A DNA stretch of 64,000 nucleotides, from positions 186,001-250,000 of the forward strand of contig JAHHHD010000002.1 of assembly GCA_019359505.1 (NCBI GenBank), written 5' to 3'. Below the pieces are notes generated by a model. That model was given only the letters and a program-made list of their open reading frames with translations, had not been told where the DNA came from and searched no databases. This DNA is from Drouetiella hepatica Uher 2000/2452. GTDB lineage: Bacteria; Cyanobacteriota; Cyanobacteriia; Elainellales; Elainellaceae. Made by a program: the position numbers and the translations under genes. Below are positions 54,428 through 62,395 of this stretch, one piece after another (the stretch's first letter is position 1; every line of letters begins with the position of its first letter).

Positions 54428-55129
54428 CTAGCCGAGAGATCTCAAAAGCAAGACTAACGCAGATTTCTCTACTACATAGACTTTTTGTAACTTCTCTGAT
54501 GCGATCGCCACTTTAGCGTCAGAAAAAGCCACAATTGGGGTCACAAAATTCAGTTCTTTTTGTTTCTTGACTTGTAGAGCCTGTTTCTTAGCTTGGTTGA
54601 GAAAGTTTTTCTCGAATGAATACTTTGAATTTCCAACTCGTCGATATAGCTGCTGCCCATCTGTAATCACTTCACCTCGATGGGATTTGACATCAATGAC
54701 GTAGGCTTTATTCTGAGGAGAGATACAAACGATGTCAGCATCGCCTAATTTATTCCCCAGGCGCATTCCATACTCAATTTGCCATCCTTCTTGCGTGAGT
54801 TGTGCTATGGCTTGAGCAATATCTTCTTCTCCTCTAGCGCCTTGATCGGCGTGGTTGGCTCGTTTCCATAAGTAAGTGCCATTCATCACCAAGCCCATAG
54901 CGATGACAATAGAAAAAATGTACAGGGCAATAGGCAATTGAAAAGCTTGAGGAGGTTGGGATGGGTTTAGTGAAGAGATCTGTTTCAAAAAGCGCTCAGA
55001 AGCTTTGCTCAAAAAGAATGGCAAGAAAATTACTAACCCAGCAGAAGTGAATGAGGTTAGCGCCTTTATGCGTCTTTTAACAGCCAAATCTCGAATATTT
55101 TGTCCAGCCTTGCGATCGAGTTTTGGCAT
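54428..55129 (-). CDS. Membrane-anchored NERD nuclease-related protein
   Basis: 233 aa. Two hydrophobic segments (about 26-45 and 68-88) precede a nuclease-related NERD domain: GARGEEDIAQAIAQL, then LGDADIVCISPQNKAYVIDV and KSHRGEV. The E, D and V-D-V-K residues are those of restriction-endonuclease-like active sites. The membrane anchor places the domain in the cytoplasm. NERD proteins occur in phage defence and DNA processing, but the role here is unknown. Start MPKLDRKAGQ. Confidence 0.82.
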   Translation of the reverse strand: MPKLDRKAGQNIRDLAVKRRIKALTSFTSAGLVIFLPFFLSKASERFLKQISSLNPSQPPQAFQLPIALYIFSIVIAMGLVMNGTYLWKRANHADQGARGEEDIAQAIAQLTQEGWQIEYGMRLGNKLGDADIVCISPQNKAYVIDVKSHRGEVITDGQQLYRRVGNSKYSFEKNFLNQAKKQALQVKKQKELNFVTPIVAFSDAKVAIASEKLQKVYVVEKSALVLLLRSLG

Positions 55130-55287
55130 CAGGATTTAGCCCGAAAGGTGAGTTTGCATTCTTTATAGGTATGCCCACTCACCAGAGTCCCATAACTCTG
55201 ATTAATTCATTTTCATTAGAGTGATGATATTTAGGTAAGAATTTTTGTTGCACGAGGCTTTAAAGGCAAGATGGCAGTCCGATCGCC

Positions 55288-55548
55288 CTACTCTTCATCT
55301 TCTGCCTCATCTACTTCTTGATTGACCGTTCCATCTAAAATGCGTTGAAACAAATCTTCGGGTGTAATTCCGCGTTTTTTAGCAACGTAAGCCAGCGCGT
55401 CATCAATTTCAGCCTTTCTTTCTCGAATTCCATAGCTAATCAGATCTGCAACTTGAGCCGATTTGCTGCGAGTGTTCAGCCAAGCCCAAACGGTCAGCCA
55501 GTCATCATCATGTTCACTGAGTGGCCCTATTGGGAACCGTTTAGGCAT
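55288..55548 (-). CDS. Small hypothetical protein (about 86 aa)
   Basis: Not recognised. MPKRFPIGPLSEHDDDWLTV begins the more likely start (ATG at 55548; another lies 9 bp upstream). The C-terminus is strongly acidic (VDEAEDEE) and the middle is helical (KAEIDDALAYVAKKRGITPE). Size and composition would fit an antitoxin or adaptor, but there is no toxin-like partner. Confidence 0.5.
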   Translation of the reverse strand: MPKRFPIGPLSEHDDDWLTVWAWLNTRSKSAQVADLISYGIRERKAEIDDALAYVAKKRGITPEDLFQRILDGTVNQEVDEAEDEE

Positions 55549-55710
55549 AGCTCTCATAGACAGAATTGATTCATTTAAGTCGCAAATTGAAACAAAATTG
55601 CTTCTTTATTTTGTTTTCTGATATGCTTGATCTCAAGCTAAAACCAGTGCGTCCCCTGGAAAGTTCTGCACTGGCTCAAGCTCCAACTTGCAATGGAGAT
55701 AAGATTCATT

Positions 55711-55905
55711 ATGCCCTATCGAGACAACCTCAATAGGTGGATTGTGGTGCGATTGTTGCCCAAAATGCAGCGCATTGTCGTAGCGCGTTGCCGCAACGAA
55801 TCTGATGCCGATGGCTACGCCCGCGTTTTGCGCCGACTCATGCCCGAAGCAACGTTTATTGTCGTGTTTGATGGCGATCTCCCTACTGAAACTCAGGAAG
55901 ACTGA
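55711..55905 (+). CDS. Small conserved cyanobacterial protein (64 aa)
   Basis: From ATG 55711: MPYRDNLNRWIVVRLLPKMQ, then RIVVARCRNESDADGYARVL and a FIVVFDG end. It looks like a single alpha/beta fold without signal or metal motif. Conservation across cyanobacteria is recalled, not tested. An ATG at 55693 would add six residues. It is convergent with the next gene (10 bp). Confidence 0.65.
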   Translation: MPYRDNLNRWIVVRLLPKMQRIVVARCRNESDADGYARVLRRLMPEATFIVVFDGDLPTETQED

Positions 55906-55915
55906 ATCTCATCAG

Positions 55916-56308
55916 CTAATTTTTTTCTAACCGCAGTTTTGCCTCCTGCTCAAACCAGTTAATTACCTGCGGCACCGTCAAATCTTCGATTGCCCCGCTC
56001 TCCGTCAGCGCGATCTGCTTCAGCGGCTTGAAGGATGAAATCACAAGCTGCGTAAAGAAACCCTTGAAACCCTCATCAAAGGCGGGATTTGCCTGAAAAG
56101 TAGGGTCTGCTGCCACCCAATCGGCAATTTGCTGTGAGTCGAGATCGGCGATCGCCACCCCATACTTCTGGGCAATCAGCTTCAGCGATCGTAAAGAATA
56201 CAGCGCCACTCGCGCCGAAAACTTTTCCCGCGAAGTCATTAGGGCACGATCGACCTCTGCAACTTCCTCGAAGGTCAAAAACTCTGGCGGTGTAGGAGAG
56301 TTGAACAT
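55916..56308 (-). CDS. Hypothetical helical protein (130 aa)
   Basis: Predicted all-helical: FLTFEEVAEVDRALMTSREK, FSARVALYSLRSLKLIAQKY and ISSFKPLKQIALTESGAIED. No motif is recognised and no signal peptide seen. It lies 27 bp after the cupin gene on the same strand, so the two may be co-transcribed. Function unknown. Confidence 0.6.
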   Translation of the reverse strand: MFNSPTPPEFLTFEEVAEVDRALMTSREKFSARVALYSLRSLKLIAQKYGVAIADLDSQQIADWVAADPTFQANPAFDEGFKGFFTQLVISSFKPLKQIALTESGAIEDLTVPQVINWFEQEAKLRLEKN

Positions 56309-56335
56309 AGTTCAGGGAGCCGTTTTTTGAAAGAC

Positions 56336-56695
56336 CTAGATTTTACTCAGCTCCAGCACGGTACGCTCATTTTGAACGTTGCCCGTGTTCACAACTGAGG
56401 CAGGCTCAAACAGCATCACATGCACCTCTTCAGAGGCAACGGGGCGATGCTCAACGCCCCGCGGGACGATGATGAATTCTCCTTCAGTCAGGTCGATCGT
56501 CCGATCGCGGAACTCCATTTGAAAGCTGCCCTTAATCACTAAGAACATCTCGTCTTCCTGCTCATGCTGATGCCAGACAAACTCACCCTGAAACTTAACG
56601 AGCCTGACTTGCTGTCCGTTCAAATCGCCAACCACATGCGGGTTCCAGTGATCCTGGAATAGGCTGAGCTTCTCGGCTAAATTAACTTTTTCCAC
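56336..56695 (-). CDS. Single-domain cupin protein
   Basis: 119 aa beta-barrel cupin. The first motif is WHQHEQEDEMFLVIKGSFQM (H-x-H...E...G) and the second is PRGVEHRPVASEEVHV, giving two His, one Glu and a further His as metal ligands. Such proteins bind a metal and either catalyse isomerisation/oxygenation or act as sensors. Substrate unknown. Same strand as the next two upstream genes. Confidence 0.85.
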   Translation of the reverse strand: MEKVNLAEKLSLFQDHWNPHVVGDLNGQQVRLVKFQGEFVWHQHEQEDEMFLVIKGSFQMEFRDRTIDLTEGEFIIVPRGVEHRPVASEEVHVMLFEPASVVNTGNVQNERTVLELSKI

Positions 56696-56738
56696 GTTTA
56701 TTCAAACCTAACGCTAGTCTAGATCTTAGCCCAAGCTC

Positions 56739-57278
56739 TTAGCCCAGCGTTGGCAATGCCACAGAACCCGATGGGAATGTGGGCAAATCAAGCTGAGTGC
56801 CCCGTCGGCTGCGGACTGCCAGACGATAGCTGACGCTTTGCAGCTCGGCATGAAGCTGACGATTTTCTCGCTGCACCAGGCTAACTTTTTCTTTGATAGG
56901 AGCCAAACGCCGCTCAAACTTTTCTCGGTAGATGTGGGGCATCTCCTGCACTACCTTTTCGAGCATCTTGGAGCGATCGCCCAATTCCTGAGCGGTCTGG
57001 CGGAGCTGGTAGATTTCGCTATCGCGATCGGCAATTTGAGCCTGATAGAACGTCACCTGCTGCTCAACGCTCTGAAGCTGCTCTCGCAAGGCGCGCATTT
57101 CTGCCATTTGCCGCTCCGAAACTTCGGGCGCAGGCAGCGCAGTCTCATTACCCTTGACGAGGCGAAATAGCTCCTGTGAGAGCTGTTGAACCAACTGATC
57201 CCGCATTTGCAGCTCTTCCCGCAAGTAGGCAACTTCGGCTTGCAGCTCAGGAAAGGTCAGCGTTTCTGATTGAGTCAC
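56739..57278 (-). CDS. Coiled-coil protein of unknown function (about 179 aa)
   Basis: From the GTG at 57278 the product is mostly coiled coil: VAYLREELQMRDQLVQQLSQ, VEQQVTFYQAQIADRDSEIY and KVSLVQRENRQLHAELQSVS. The GTG overlaps the stop of the flavoprotein gene by 4 bp (GTGA), so the two are translationally coupled. The open frame extends back to 57344 but that would overlap more. No membrane helix. Perhaps a partner or scaffold for the upstream oxidoreductase. Confidence 0.65.
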   Translation of the reverse strand: MTQSETLTFPELQAEVAYLREELQMRDQLVQQLSQELFRLVKGNETALPAPEVSERQMAEMRALREQLQSVEQQVTFYQAQIADRDSEIYQLRQTAQELGDRSKMLEKVVQEMPHIYREKFERRLAPIKEKVSLVQRENRQLHAELQSVSYRLAVRSRRGTQLDLPTFPSGSVALPTLG

Positions 57279-58288
57279 GATTTTACTCCAATGAGGTTTT
57301 CTTCCCAGCGACGCGGCGGCGAAGCCCGTCGAATCTCCCGCCAAATTGCTGTAGCAGCTAATGTACCATCTGCAACGGCGATCGACACCTGGTTGATCCC
57401 TTCTTTTATATCTCCAACTGCGAAAATGCGATCATGAGATGTGCGACACATAGAGTCGGTGAGGATGTTTTTGCCGTTTCGCTCTAGCGGAATATCCCGC
57501 AGGTATTCATCGTGATACTTAGAACCCATCGACACCAGCCCTGTTTCCAAATCAACCGTAGTGCCATCGGCAAGCTCCACACCCGTCATTTCATGATTCT
57601 GACCCAGGAATTGCTTAATCGGCGTTTCCACTAGCGGGTAGCCGTGCTCCTGGAGCTTTTGTCGCATCTCTGCACCCACCTCTACCTGTCCATTGGTGAA
57701 CACGGTCACATAGGGCGTGAACCAGTTCAGCACAAAGGCGGTATTAATCGCACCTTCGGAGCCGACAAACAGACCGCATTTCTTATCCGCCATCTCGTAG
57801 CCATCGCAAATCAAGCAAACATGTAAGTTGTAGCCCGCATAGTCAAACACATTCTGCATATTCTCAAGCTGGGGCAGCGTGTCGATGATACCGCTAGCCG
57901 CAATCAAATATTTGCTGCGAAACACGGAATGGCTGCTGTCCTGCTTGCCCAGCTTGACTTTGACGGCAAAGGTATCACCCTCATCCGTGACATCTTCCAC
58001 ATAGCCCCGCAGGTGGTCTGCGCCTACCTCCAGCGCGTGATCCTGTCCATTTTGCAGGACGCTGCGCCCTGGCGTGTGGGGCTGTAGACCCAAATAGTTG
58101 GTGACATCTTGCATCCAAAACGATCGCCCTTTCCCTTTCTCAATCACTAGACAGGACAAGCGGTAGCGCTGAAGATAAATAGCCGCCGACAGCCCGCCAA
58201 TGCCGCCGCCGACGACAATTGCATCATAGACATGGTCAAGCCGCTGATCCAAATTCTTCTTAGAGAGCTTCATAGGGCAAAGTTGCAA
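57275..58288 (-). CDS. Thioredoxin-reductase-like flavoprotein (DDOR-like)
   Basis: About 337 aa (or 332 from the ATG at 58273, MKLSKKNLDQ). The FAD fold opens VVGGGIGGLSAAIYLQRY and the second FAD motif is RIFAVGDIKEG. The redox pair is CLIC (Cys158 and Cys161 from the longer start) in place of the usual CATC. The NADPH site is altered: VGSEGAINTA replaces GGGxSA and the HRR motif for the 2'-phosphate is missing. This fits cyanobacterial DDOR-type enzymes rather than NADPH-dependent TrxR, but the match was by eye. It is coupled to the coiled-coil gene downstream. Confidence 0.8.
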   Translation of the reverse strand: MQLCPMKLSKKNLDQRLDHVYDAIVVGGGIGGLSAAIYLQRYRLSCLVIEKGKGRSFWMQDVTNYLGLQPHTPGRSVLQNGQDHALEVGADHLRGYVEDVTDEGDTFAVKVKLGKQDSSHSVFRSKYLIAASGIIDTLPQLENMQNVFDYAGYNLHVCLICDGYEMADKKCGLFVGSEGAINTAFVLNWFTPYVTVFTNGQVEVGAEMRQKLQEHGYPLVETPIKQFLGQNHEMTGVELADGTTVDLETGLVSMGSKYHDEYLRDIPLERNGKNILTDSMCRTSHDRIFAVGDIKEGINQVSIAVADGTLAATAIWREIRRASPPRRWEENLIGVKS

Positions 58289-58424
58289 ATATCCAAAACC
58301 TGTATTTCAATTATGCAATGCTTCTCTGGGAGCCAGATTGGCAAACCCTTAATGAATGCTGAATTTTCTAAGGCTCAGTCGTTGTCTCAAAGCAGGAGGC
58401 GAAAGAGCGCTGCTAATCTCTGGG

Positions 58425-58477
58425 ATTAGGTTTAGTGGGGGCTGCGCCCCCACTAAACCTAATTTGCAAGAGGTCTA
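58425..58477. repeat. Type-3 hairpin element
   Basis: 18-bp perfect arms ATTAGGTTTAGTGGGGGC (58425-58442) and 58446-58463 around loop TGC, followed by TTGCAAGAGGTCTAATG. The tail matches the element at 39274-39355 although the stem is different. Confidence 0.8.
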
Positions 58478-58533
58478 ATGCCGTTGAAAGAAGTCACTGA
58501 AGCTCTCTCTCGTGAAAGCCCCGCTGAGTTCAA

Positions 58534-58845
58534 TCAAACCCCGGCTGTTGCTAGTAAATCCTGCATCTCTACCCAGGTCAGCCCTTGCTGAATATACTGT
58601 GGACGGTCGGGTTGATAGGGTGCGACCAGCCGATCGATCGCCACAATTTTTGCCGCTTCAGGCAGCATTGGCACATCAGGATCATAGGCAGTCGATCGCA
58701 TGAGAGAGCTAGAGAAACCCTTAAAAATCATAATCTCATCTGCTTCGCCCGCAATTTCTGCGGTGACAAGCAGGACTTCTTGAGGGCGCTTCAGAGTATA
58801 TTGTTCTAGACGAAAGGCGATCGGGCGATTCACGGTTTCCTTCAC
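58534..58845 (-). CDS. Conserved hypothetical protein (about 104 aa, possibly DUF7734)
   Basis: From the GTG at 58845: VKETVNRPIAFRLEQYTLKR, then PQEVLLVTAEIAGEADEIMI, FKGFSSSLMRSTAYDPDVP and WVEMQDLL. The pattern resembles a small cyanobacterial/plastid family recalled as DUF7734. The open frame upstream (to 58896) has no family pattern. No signal peptide. Function unknown. Confidence 0.65.
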   Translation of the reverse strand: MKETVNRPIAFRLEQYTLKRPQEVLLVTAEIAGEADEIMIFKGFSSSLMRSTAYDPDVPMLPEAAKIVAIDRLVAPYQPDRPQYIQQGLTWVEMQDLLATAGV

Positions 58846-59024
58846 AATGAAAAGGCTTAAACAAGAATTCTTTATAAGAATAGCGCTGCTTACCAAAACA
58901 TGTTTTTAGAGCATCAGCATCCTGATGGGTTTCATGCCCCCTATGGCTCTAGGCATGAAAAATTTGATTGTATGAGAAGTTTGGGCGGCAGTATCTGGCT
59001 TCAGACAAGTGGGAGATTAAGAAC

Positions 59025-60068
59025 ATGAAATTCAGTGAATTAGTTGCTCGATTGAAAGCCGCTGAGCATAGCCTCATCCTGAATGCCGCCTGTGATCCTC
59101 ATCTCACAGGGGTCAAGCCTCTAGAAGATGCACAGGCAGAAACCCTGAGCTACATTGAAGGCGAGAAATTTGCGGCACAGGTCAACACTACTGCGGCAAG
59201 TGCGCTCATCCTGCCCCTAGATCAAGCGCTACAAACCCAAGCCACCGATCGCCAGATTGCTTGGATTGCCACTCGCGAACCGCGTCTGCTGTTTGCCCAG
59301 GCGATCGCTCTGTTCTACCAACCGTTTCGTCCGGCTCCCGGCATACATCCTACTGCTGTCATTGATCCTTCAGTGCAGCTGGGTGAAAATGCGGCGATCG
59401 GGGCGCATGTGGTGATTCAGGCAGGAGTGATTCTAGGAAATAATCTCTGTATCCATCCCAATGTCGTGATTTATCCCGGCGTGACCATTGGCGATCGCAC
59501 CCTCCTACACGCCAATTGTGTGATTCAGGAACGCACTCAAATTGGCTCGGATTGCGTCATCCACAGCGGCGCAGTAATTGGCTCGGAGGGCTTCGGCTTT
59601 GTGCCTATTCCTGAGGGCTGGCTGAAGATGGAGCAGTCGGGCTACGTGGTGCTAGAAGACGGTGTAGAGGTAGGCTGCAACTCCACGATCGATCGCCCTG
59701 CCGTAGGCGAAACGCGCATCGAGCGCAACACCAAGCTCGACAACCTGGTGCAAATTGGACATGGTTCTAAAGTAGGCAAAAACTGCGCCCTAGCAGCTCA
59801 GGTTGGTCTGGCGGGAGGAGCACAGCTAGGCGATCGCGTCATTCTGGGGGGACAGGTCGGAGTTGCAAACCACTCTCACATCGGCGATGGCGTACAGGCG
59901 GGCGCACAGGCAGGCATCCATGGCACCGTAGCACCTGGCACCGTGGTTTTGGGTACACCTGCCGTGCCCTACAAGCTGTACCTCAAAGCCTCAGCTATTT
60001 ACAGCCGCCTCCCAGAGATGCATCGAGCGCTGAAGCAAATTCAGAAGCAGTTGGGTTTAGGTCAGTAA
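59025..60068 (+). CDS. lpxD: UDP-3-O-(3-hydroxyacyl)glucosamine N-acyltransferase LpxD
   Basis: Third enzyme of lipid A synthesis, adding an acyl chain from acyl-ACP to UDP-3-O-acylglucosamine. The chain is about 347 aa: a uridine-binding N-domain ([14 protein letters not shown]...), about ten left-handed beta-helix turns ([20 protein letters not shown] onward) with the LpxD signature GSEGFGFVP and catalytic His in [12 protein letters not shown], and a C-terminal helix. The open frame extends to 58968, but ATG 59025 (GAACATG) matches the family start. It stands alone here without lpxA or fabZ. Confidence 0.95.
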   Translation: MKFSELVARLKAAEHSLILNAACDPHLTGVKPLEDAQAETLSYIEGEKFAAQVNTTAASALILPLDQALQTQATDRQIAWIATREPRLLFAQAIALFYQPFRPAPGIHPTAVIDPSVQLGENAAIGAHVVIQAGVILGNNLCIHPNVVIYPGVTIGDRTLLHANCVIQERTQIGSDCVIHSGAVIGSEGFGFVPIPEGWLKMEQSGYVVLEDGVEVGCNSTIDRPAVGETRIERNTKLDNLVQIGHGSKVGKNCALAAQVGLAGGAQLGDRVILGGQVGVANHSHIGDGVQAGAQAGIHGTVAPGTVVLGTPAVPYKLYLKASAIYSRLPEMHRALKQIQKQLGLGQ

Positions 60069-60094
60069 ACAAACTTGGATTCAGTAAACAAACT

Positions 60095-60189
60095 TATAGC
60101 AACCGCCAAGGCGGTTAGGACAGGGACGTTTGTTGTGGGGCGCTCCGCGCCCCACAACAAACGTCCTAAGCAAACTGGTGACAGCTATA
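60095..60189 (-). repeat. Type-1 hairpin element (complete, 95 bp)
   Basis: TATAGCAACCGCCAAGGCGG ... ACTGGTGACAGCTATA form imperfect inverted ends. Arms GGACGTTTGTTGTGGGGCGC (60124-60143) and 60147-60166 pair perfectly around TCC. A 14-bp direct repeat (CAGTAAACAAACTT, 60063 and 60082) lies just outside. Confidence 0.9.
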
Positions 60190-60212
60190 GGTTTTGGATT
60201 CAATCCAAAACC
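60190..60212. terminator. Hairpin between lpxD and the convergent SH3-like gene
   Basis: GGTTTTGGATT (60190-60200) and AATCCAAAACC (60202-60212) form an 11-bp stem with a single-base spacer. The gene ends converge here, so a two-way terminator is plausible, though no long T-tract follows. Confidence 0.45.
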
Positions 60213-60228
60213 CAAAATCCCTCAATGA

Positions 60229-60954
60229 CTAGGGACAAACGCTCAAGTTACTGCTCAATCCACCTGGCGTACTGCCTACGGAACCTTGAGAGATCCAGCC
60301 CACGCGATTGCTCCCATTCAAGCTGGTATAGGTCACTTTCACATAGATAGTGTTCCGAGCCGTCTGAGAGGGTGTAGGTGGCGTTGTGAAATACACTTTG
60401 CTGCCACCCGCCGGGCCGTCTGCCTGACCGTTATAAAGCTGTTTCTGCGCGGTTATAGGGTCTGAGTAGGCATAGAGTCCGTTGGGCGCAGTTGCCGTGC
60501 GAATGATAAAGCAACTTCCTGTAACAGGGGGGGTGCCACAGGTTGCCAAAGTTGACGATCGCAGCCATCCTACAACGGGCGTTTTAATTTGAGCCACGCC
60601 CCCAATTCCAGCAATGTCGCCCAGTACTCCTGTGAGTGTTACCTGTGAACCCGCATTTACCGTACCCACGCGCTGGTTGACAGGCCCTAGCGCCGTGTTT
60701 TGAAAGACTTCTGTGGTCGCGTTAGCCTGACGGCAAGTGCCGATATAGCTAGCCCGCTCATACAAAGGCGCATCGCCAGGAGCGGGGGCGCTAGGAGCAG
60801 GGGCAGGGGCGCTAGGGGCAGGAGATGGTGCGGGTGAAGCCTGGGCTAGCTCGATCGCGCTGACGGTAGCGGAGGCTTGTAGTCCGCCGATTGCAGTGAT
60901 GAAGGCGGCTGAAACCAAAGCGTATCCTATTCTTGAGACTGTATTGAATTTCAT
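60229..60954 (-). CDS. Secreted protein with SH3-like repeats
   Basis: About 241 aa from ATG 60954 (MKFNTVSRIGYALVSAAFIT), an obvious signal peptide with cleavage near ASA. A Pro/Ala-rich linker (SPAPSPAPSAPAPAPSAP) is followed by two SH3-like halves: GTCRQANATTEVFQNTALGP...LRSSTLATC and GSCFIIRTATAPNGLYAYSD...WISQGSVG. Cys pairs bound each half, suggesting disulfides. SH3b domains often bind cell-wall peptides. Role unknown. Confidence 0.75.
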   Translation of the reverse strand: MKFNTVSRIGYALVSAAFITAIGGLQASATVSAIELAQASPAPSPAPSAPAPAPSAPAPGDAPLYERASYIGTCRQANATTEVFQNTALGPVNQRVGTVNAGSQVTLTGVLGDIAGIGGVAQIKTPVVGWLRSSTLATCGTPPVTGSCFIIRTATAPNGLYAYSDPITAQKQLYNGQADGPAGGSKVYFTTPPTPSQTARNTIYVKVTYTSLNGSNRVGWISQGSVGSTPGGLSSNLSVCP

Positions 60955-61072
60955 GTCAAAAAACACTCCTCAGATTCACAACCTTTAGCTTGATGGCGTA
61001 ACTGCCGCAGAGTTTACCATGCCTGAGAAATCGATCGCGCCCCACGCTGCAATTTTTAATCCTCTGCAACTT

Positions 61073-61138
61073 GGTAGTCCTTAAGGGGTAAGAATTTTTT
61101 GTTGCGTGGGCAAAGCCCACGCAACAAAAAATTCTTAC
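61073..61138. repeat. Hairpin element sharing 20 bp with the one after tRNA-Ser
   Basis: TGGTAGTCCTTAAGGGGTAAG (from 61073) equals the left part of the palindrome at 9356, but here it leads into a different stem: perfect 24-bp arms 61088-61111 and 61115-61138 around AAA. The same head carrying another stem repeats the pattern seen in the type-1 family. Confidence 0.8.
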
Positions 61139-61247
61139 CTGAGTAACGCTAACCGCAACTTTTTAAGGATAAGTTTTTAAGGATACTGCTTGAGAGTGGC
61201 AATTCAAGGTTCAATCCATTTGCATACTCCTGCACAAATCATGACTT

Positions 61248-61341
61248 ATGACTGTCGCCAGTTTGTTTGGGACATTTACAGTGAAGCGCCTCGCACCTCA
61301 CTGTAATGTCCCCGCCCTAACCGCCTTAGCGGTTGCTATAC
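61248..61341 (+). repeat. Type-1 hairpin element (decayed), abutting a ribosome-binding region
   Basis: GACTGTCGCCAGTTTGTTTG ... TAACCGCCTTAGCGGTTGCTATA surround an imperfect stem with centre GCGCCTCGCACC. It ends 14 bp before the ATG of the next gene, so it forms most of that gene's 5' untranslated region. Confidence 0.75.
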
Positions 61342-61355
61342 CTAGGAGTTAACCC

Positions 61356-62273
61356 ATGACAAATACTTACCCTCGCGATCTAGTAGGCTATGGTCGTCAT
61401 CCGCCCCACCCCAAGTGGCCAGGTCAAGCGCGGGTGGCAGTGCAATTTGTTATCAACTACGAGGAAGGCGGCGAAAGCTGCGTTTTGCATGGCGATCAGG
61501 CAGCAGAGGCTTTCTTGTCTGAGGTCGTAGGAGCCGAGCCGCTCCAGGGTGTGCGGCATATGAATATTGAGTCTATTTATGAGTACGGCAGTCGGGCGGG
61601 CTTTTGGCGGCTGCACCGGATGTTTACCGATCGCCAGATTCCCGTCACAATCTACGGCATAGCCATGGCGCTAGAGCGCAACCCTGAAGCCGTAGCCGCC
61701 ATGCTGGAGGCAAACTGGGAAATTGCTAGCCACGGCTATCGCTGGATTGACTACAAGTATTTCAGTGCTGCTGCCGAGCGGGAGCATCTGCAAAAGGCGA
61801 TCGCCATCCACACGCAGGTGACAGGCTCTCGACCGCTAGGCTGGTATACCGGACGCAACAGCATTCATACTCGTCGGCTTGTGGTTGAAGAAGGCGGCTT
61901 TCTCTATGACGCAGATAGCTATGCCGATGACCTGCCCTACTGGCTGCACGACTACGGTAAGCCCCACCTCGTCATTCCCTACACTCTAGACAGCAATGAC
62001 ATGCGCTTTGCTAGCGCTCAAGGCTTCAACTCAGGCGATCAATTTTTCGCCTATTTGAAAGACAGCTTCGACGTACTCTATGCCGAAGGCGAAACTGCCC
62101 CCAAAATGATGAGCGTGGGGCTGCACTGCCGCCTTGTGGGCAGACCCGGACGCGCAGCGGCTCTAGGGCGCTTTCTAGACTATGTGAAAGGGCACGATCG
62201 CGTCTGGCTGTGTCGGCGGGTTGACATAGCCCGTCACTGGCATGAACACCATCAGCCTAAATCATCAGCCTAA
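61356..62273 (+). CDS. puuE: Allantoinase PuuE / polysaccharide-deacetylase family protein
   Basis: 305 aa NodB-homology deacetylase. The N-terminus DLVGYGRHPPHPKWPGQARV and FVINYEEGGESCVLHGD are typical of PuuE-type allantoinases, which open allantoin to allantoate in ureide breakdown. NodB motifs: ASHGYRWIDY (metal His) and GWYTGRNSIHTRRLV. Start ATG 61356 follows AGGAGTTAACCC, a good ribosome-binding site directly after a hairpin repeat. codA elsewhere in the window is also a nitrogen-salvage gene, but no ureide cluster is present. Confidence 0.88.
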   Translation: MTNTYPRDLVGYGRHPPHPKWPGQARVAVQFVINYEEGGESCVLHGDQAAEAFLSEVVGAEPLQGVRHMNIESIYEYGSRAGFWRLHRMFTDRQIPVTIYGIAMALERNPEAVAAMLEANWEIASHGYRWIDYKYFSAAAEREHLQKAIAIHTQVTGSRPLGWYTGRNSIHTRRLVVEEGGFLYDADSYADDLPYWLHDYGKPHLVIPYTLDSNDMRFASAQGFNSGDQFFAYLKDSFDVLYAEGETAPKMMSVGLHCRLVGRPGRAAALGRFLDYVKGHDRVWLCRRVDIARHWHEHHQPKSSA

Positions 62274-62395
62274 GTGAGGGATGTGGGAGAGTAGAGAGTG
62301 GCAGTATAAATTCGAGATAATAGCTTAGGCTTTTCTCTATTCCCCATTCTCTCGCAAAGATTTAGCATGTACTTCACTCTACGAGCGATCGGCTA

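Larger units (their letters stand above)
60967..61355. other. Repeat-filled spacer before the puuE-like gene
   Basis: Between the SH3-like gene and the deacetylase-like gene lie the element at 61073 and a type-1 element at 61248. No protein-coding frame is supported. The promoter for the 61356 gene must overlap one of these repeats. Confidence 0.5.

Noticed and set aside
54428-55557. NERD protein plus small acidic protein as a toxin-antitoxin or defence pair
   Set aside because: They are separated by about 160 bp, the small protein has no antitoxin motif, and no other defence gene is nearby.
44373-62273. codA and puuE as one nitrogen-salvage cluster
   Set aside because: They are about 16 kb apart with many unrelated genes between, so no functional linkage can be claimed from position.
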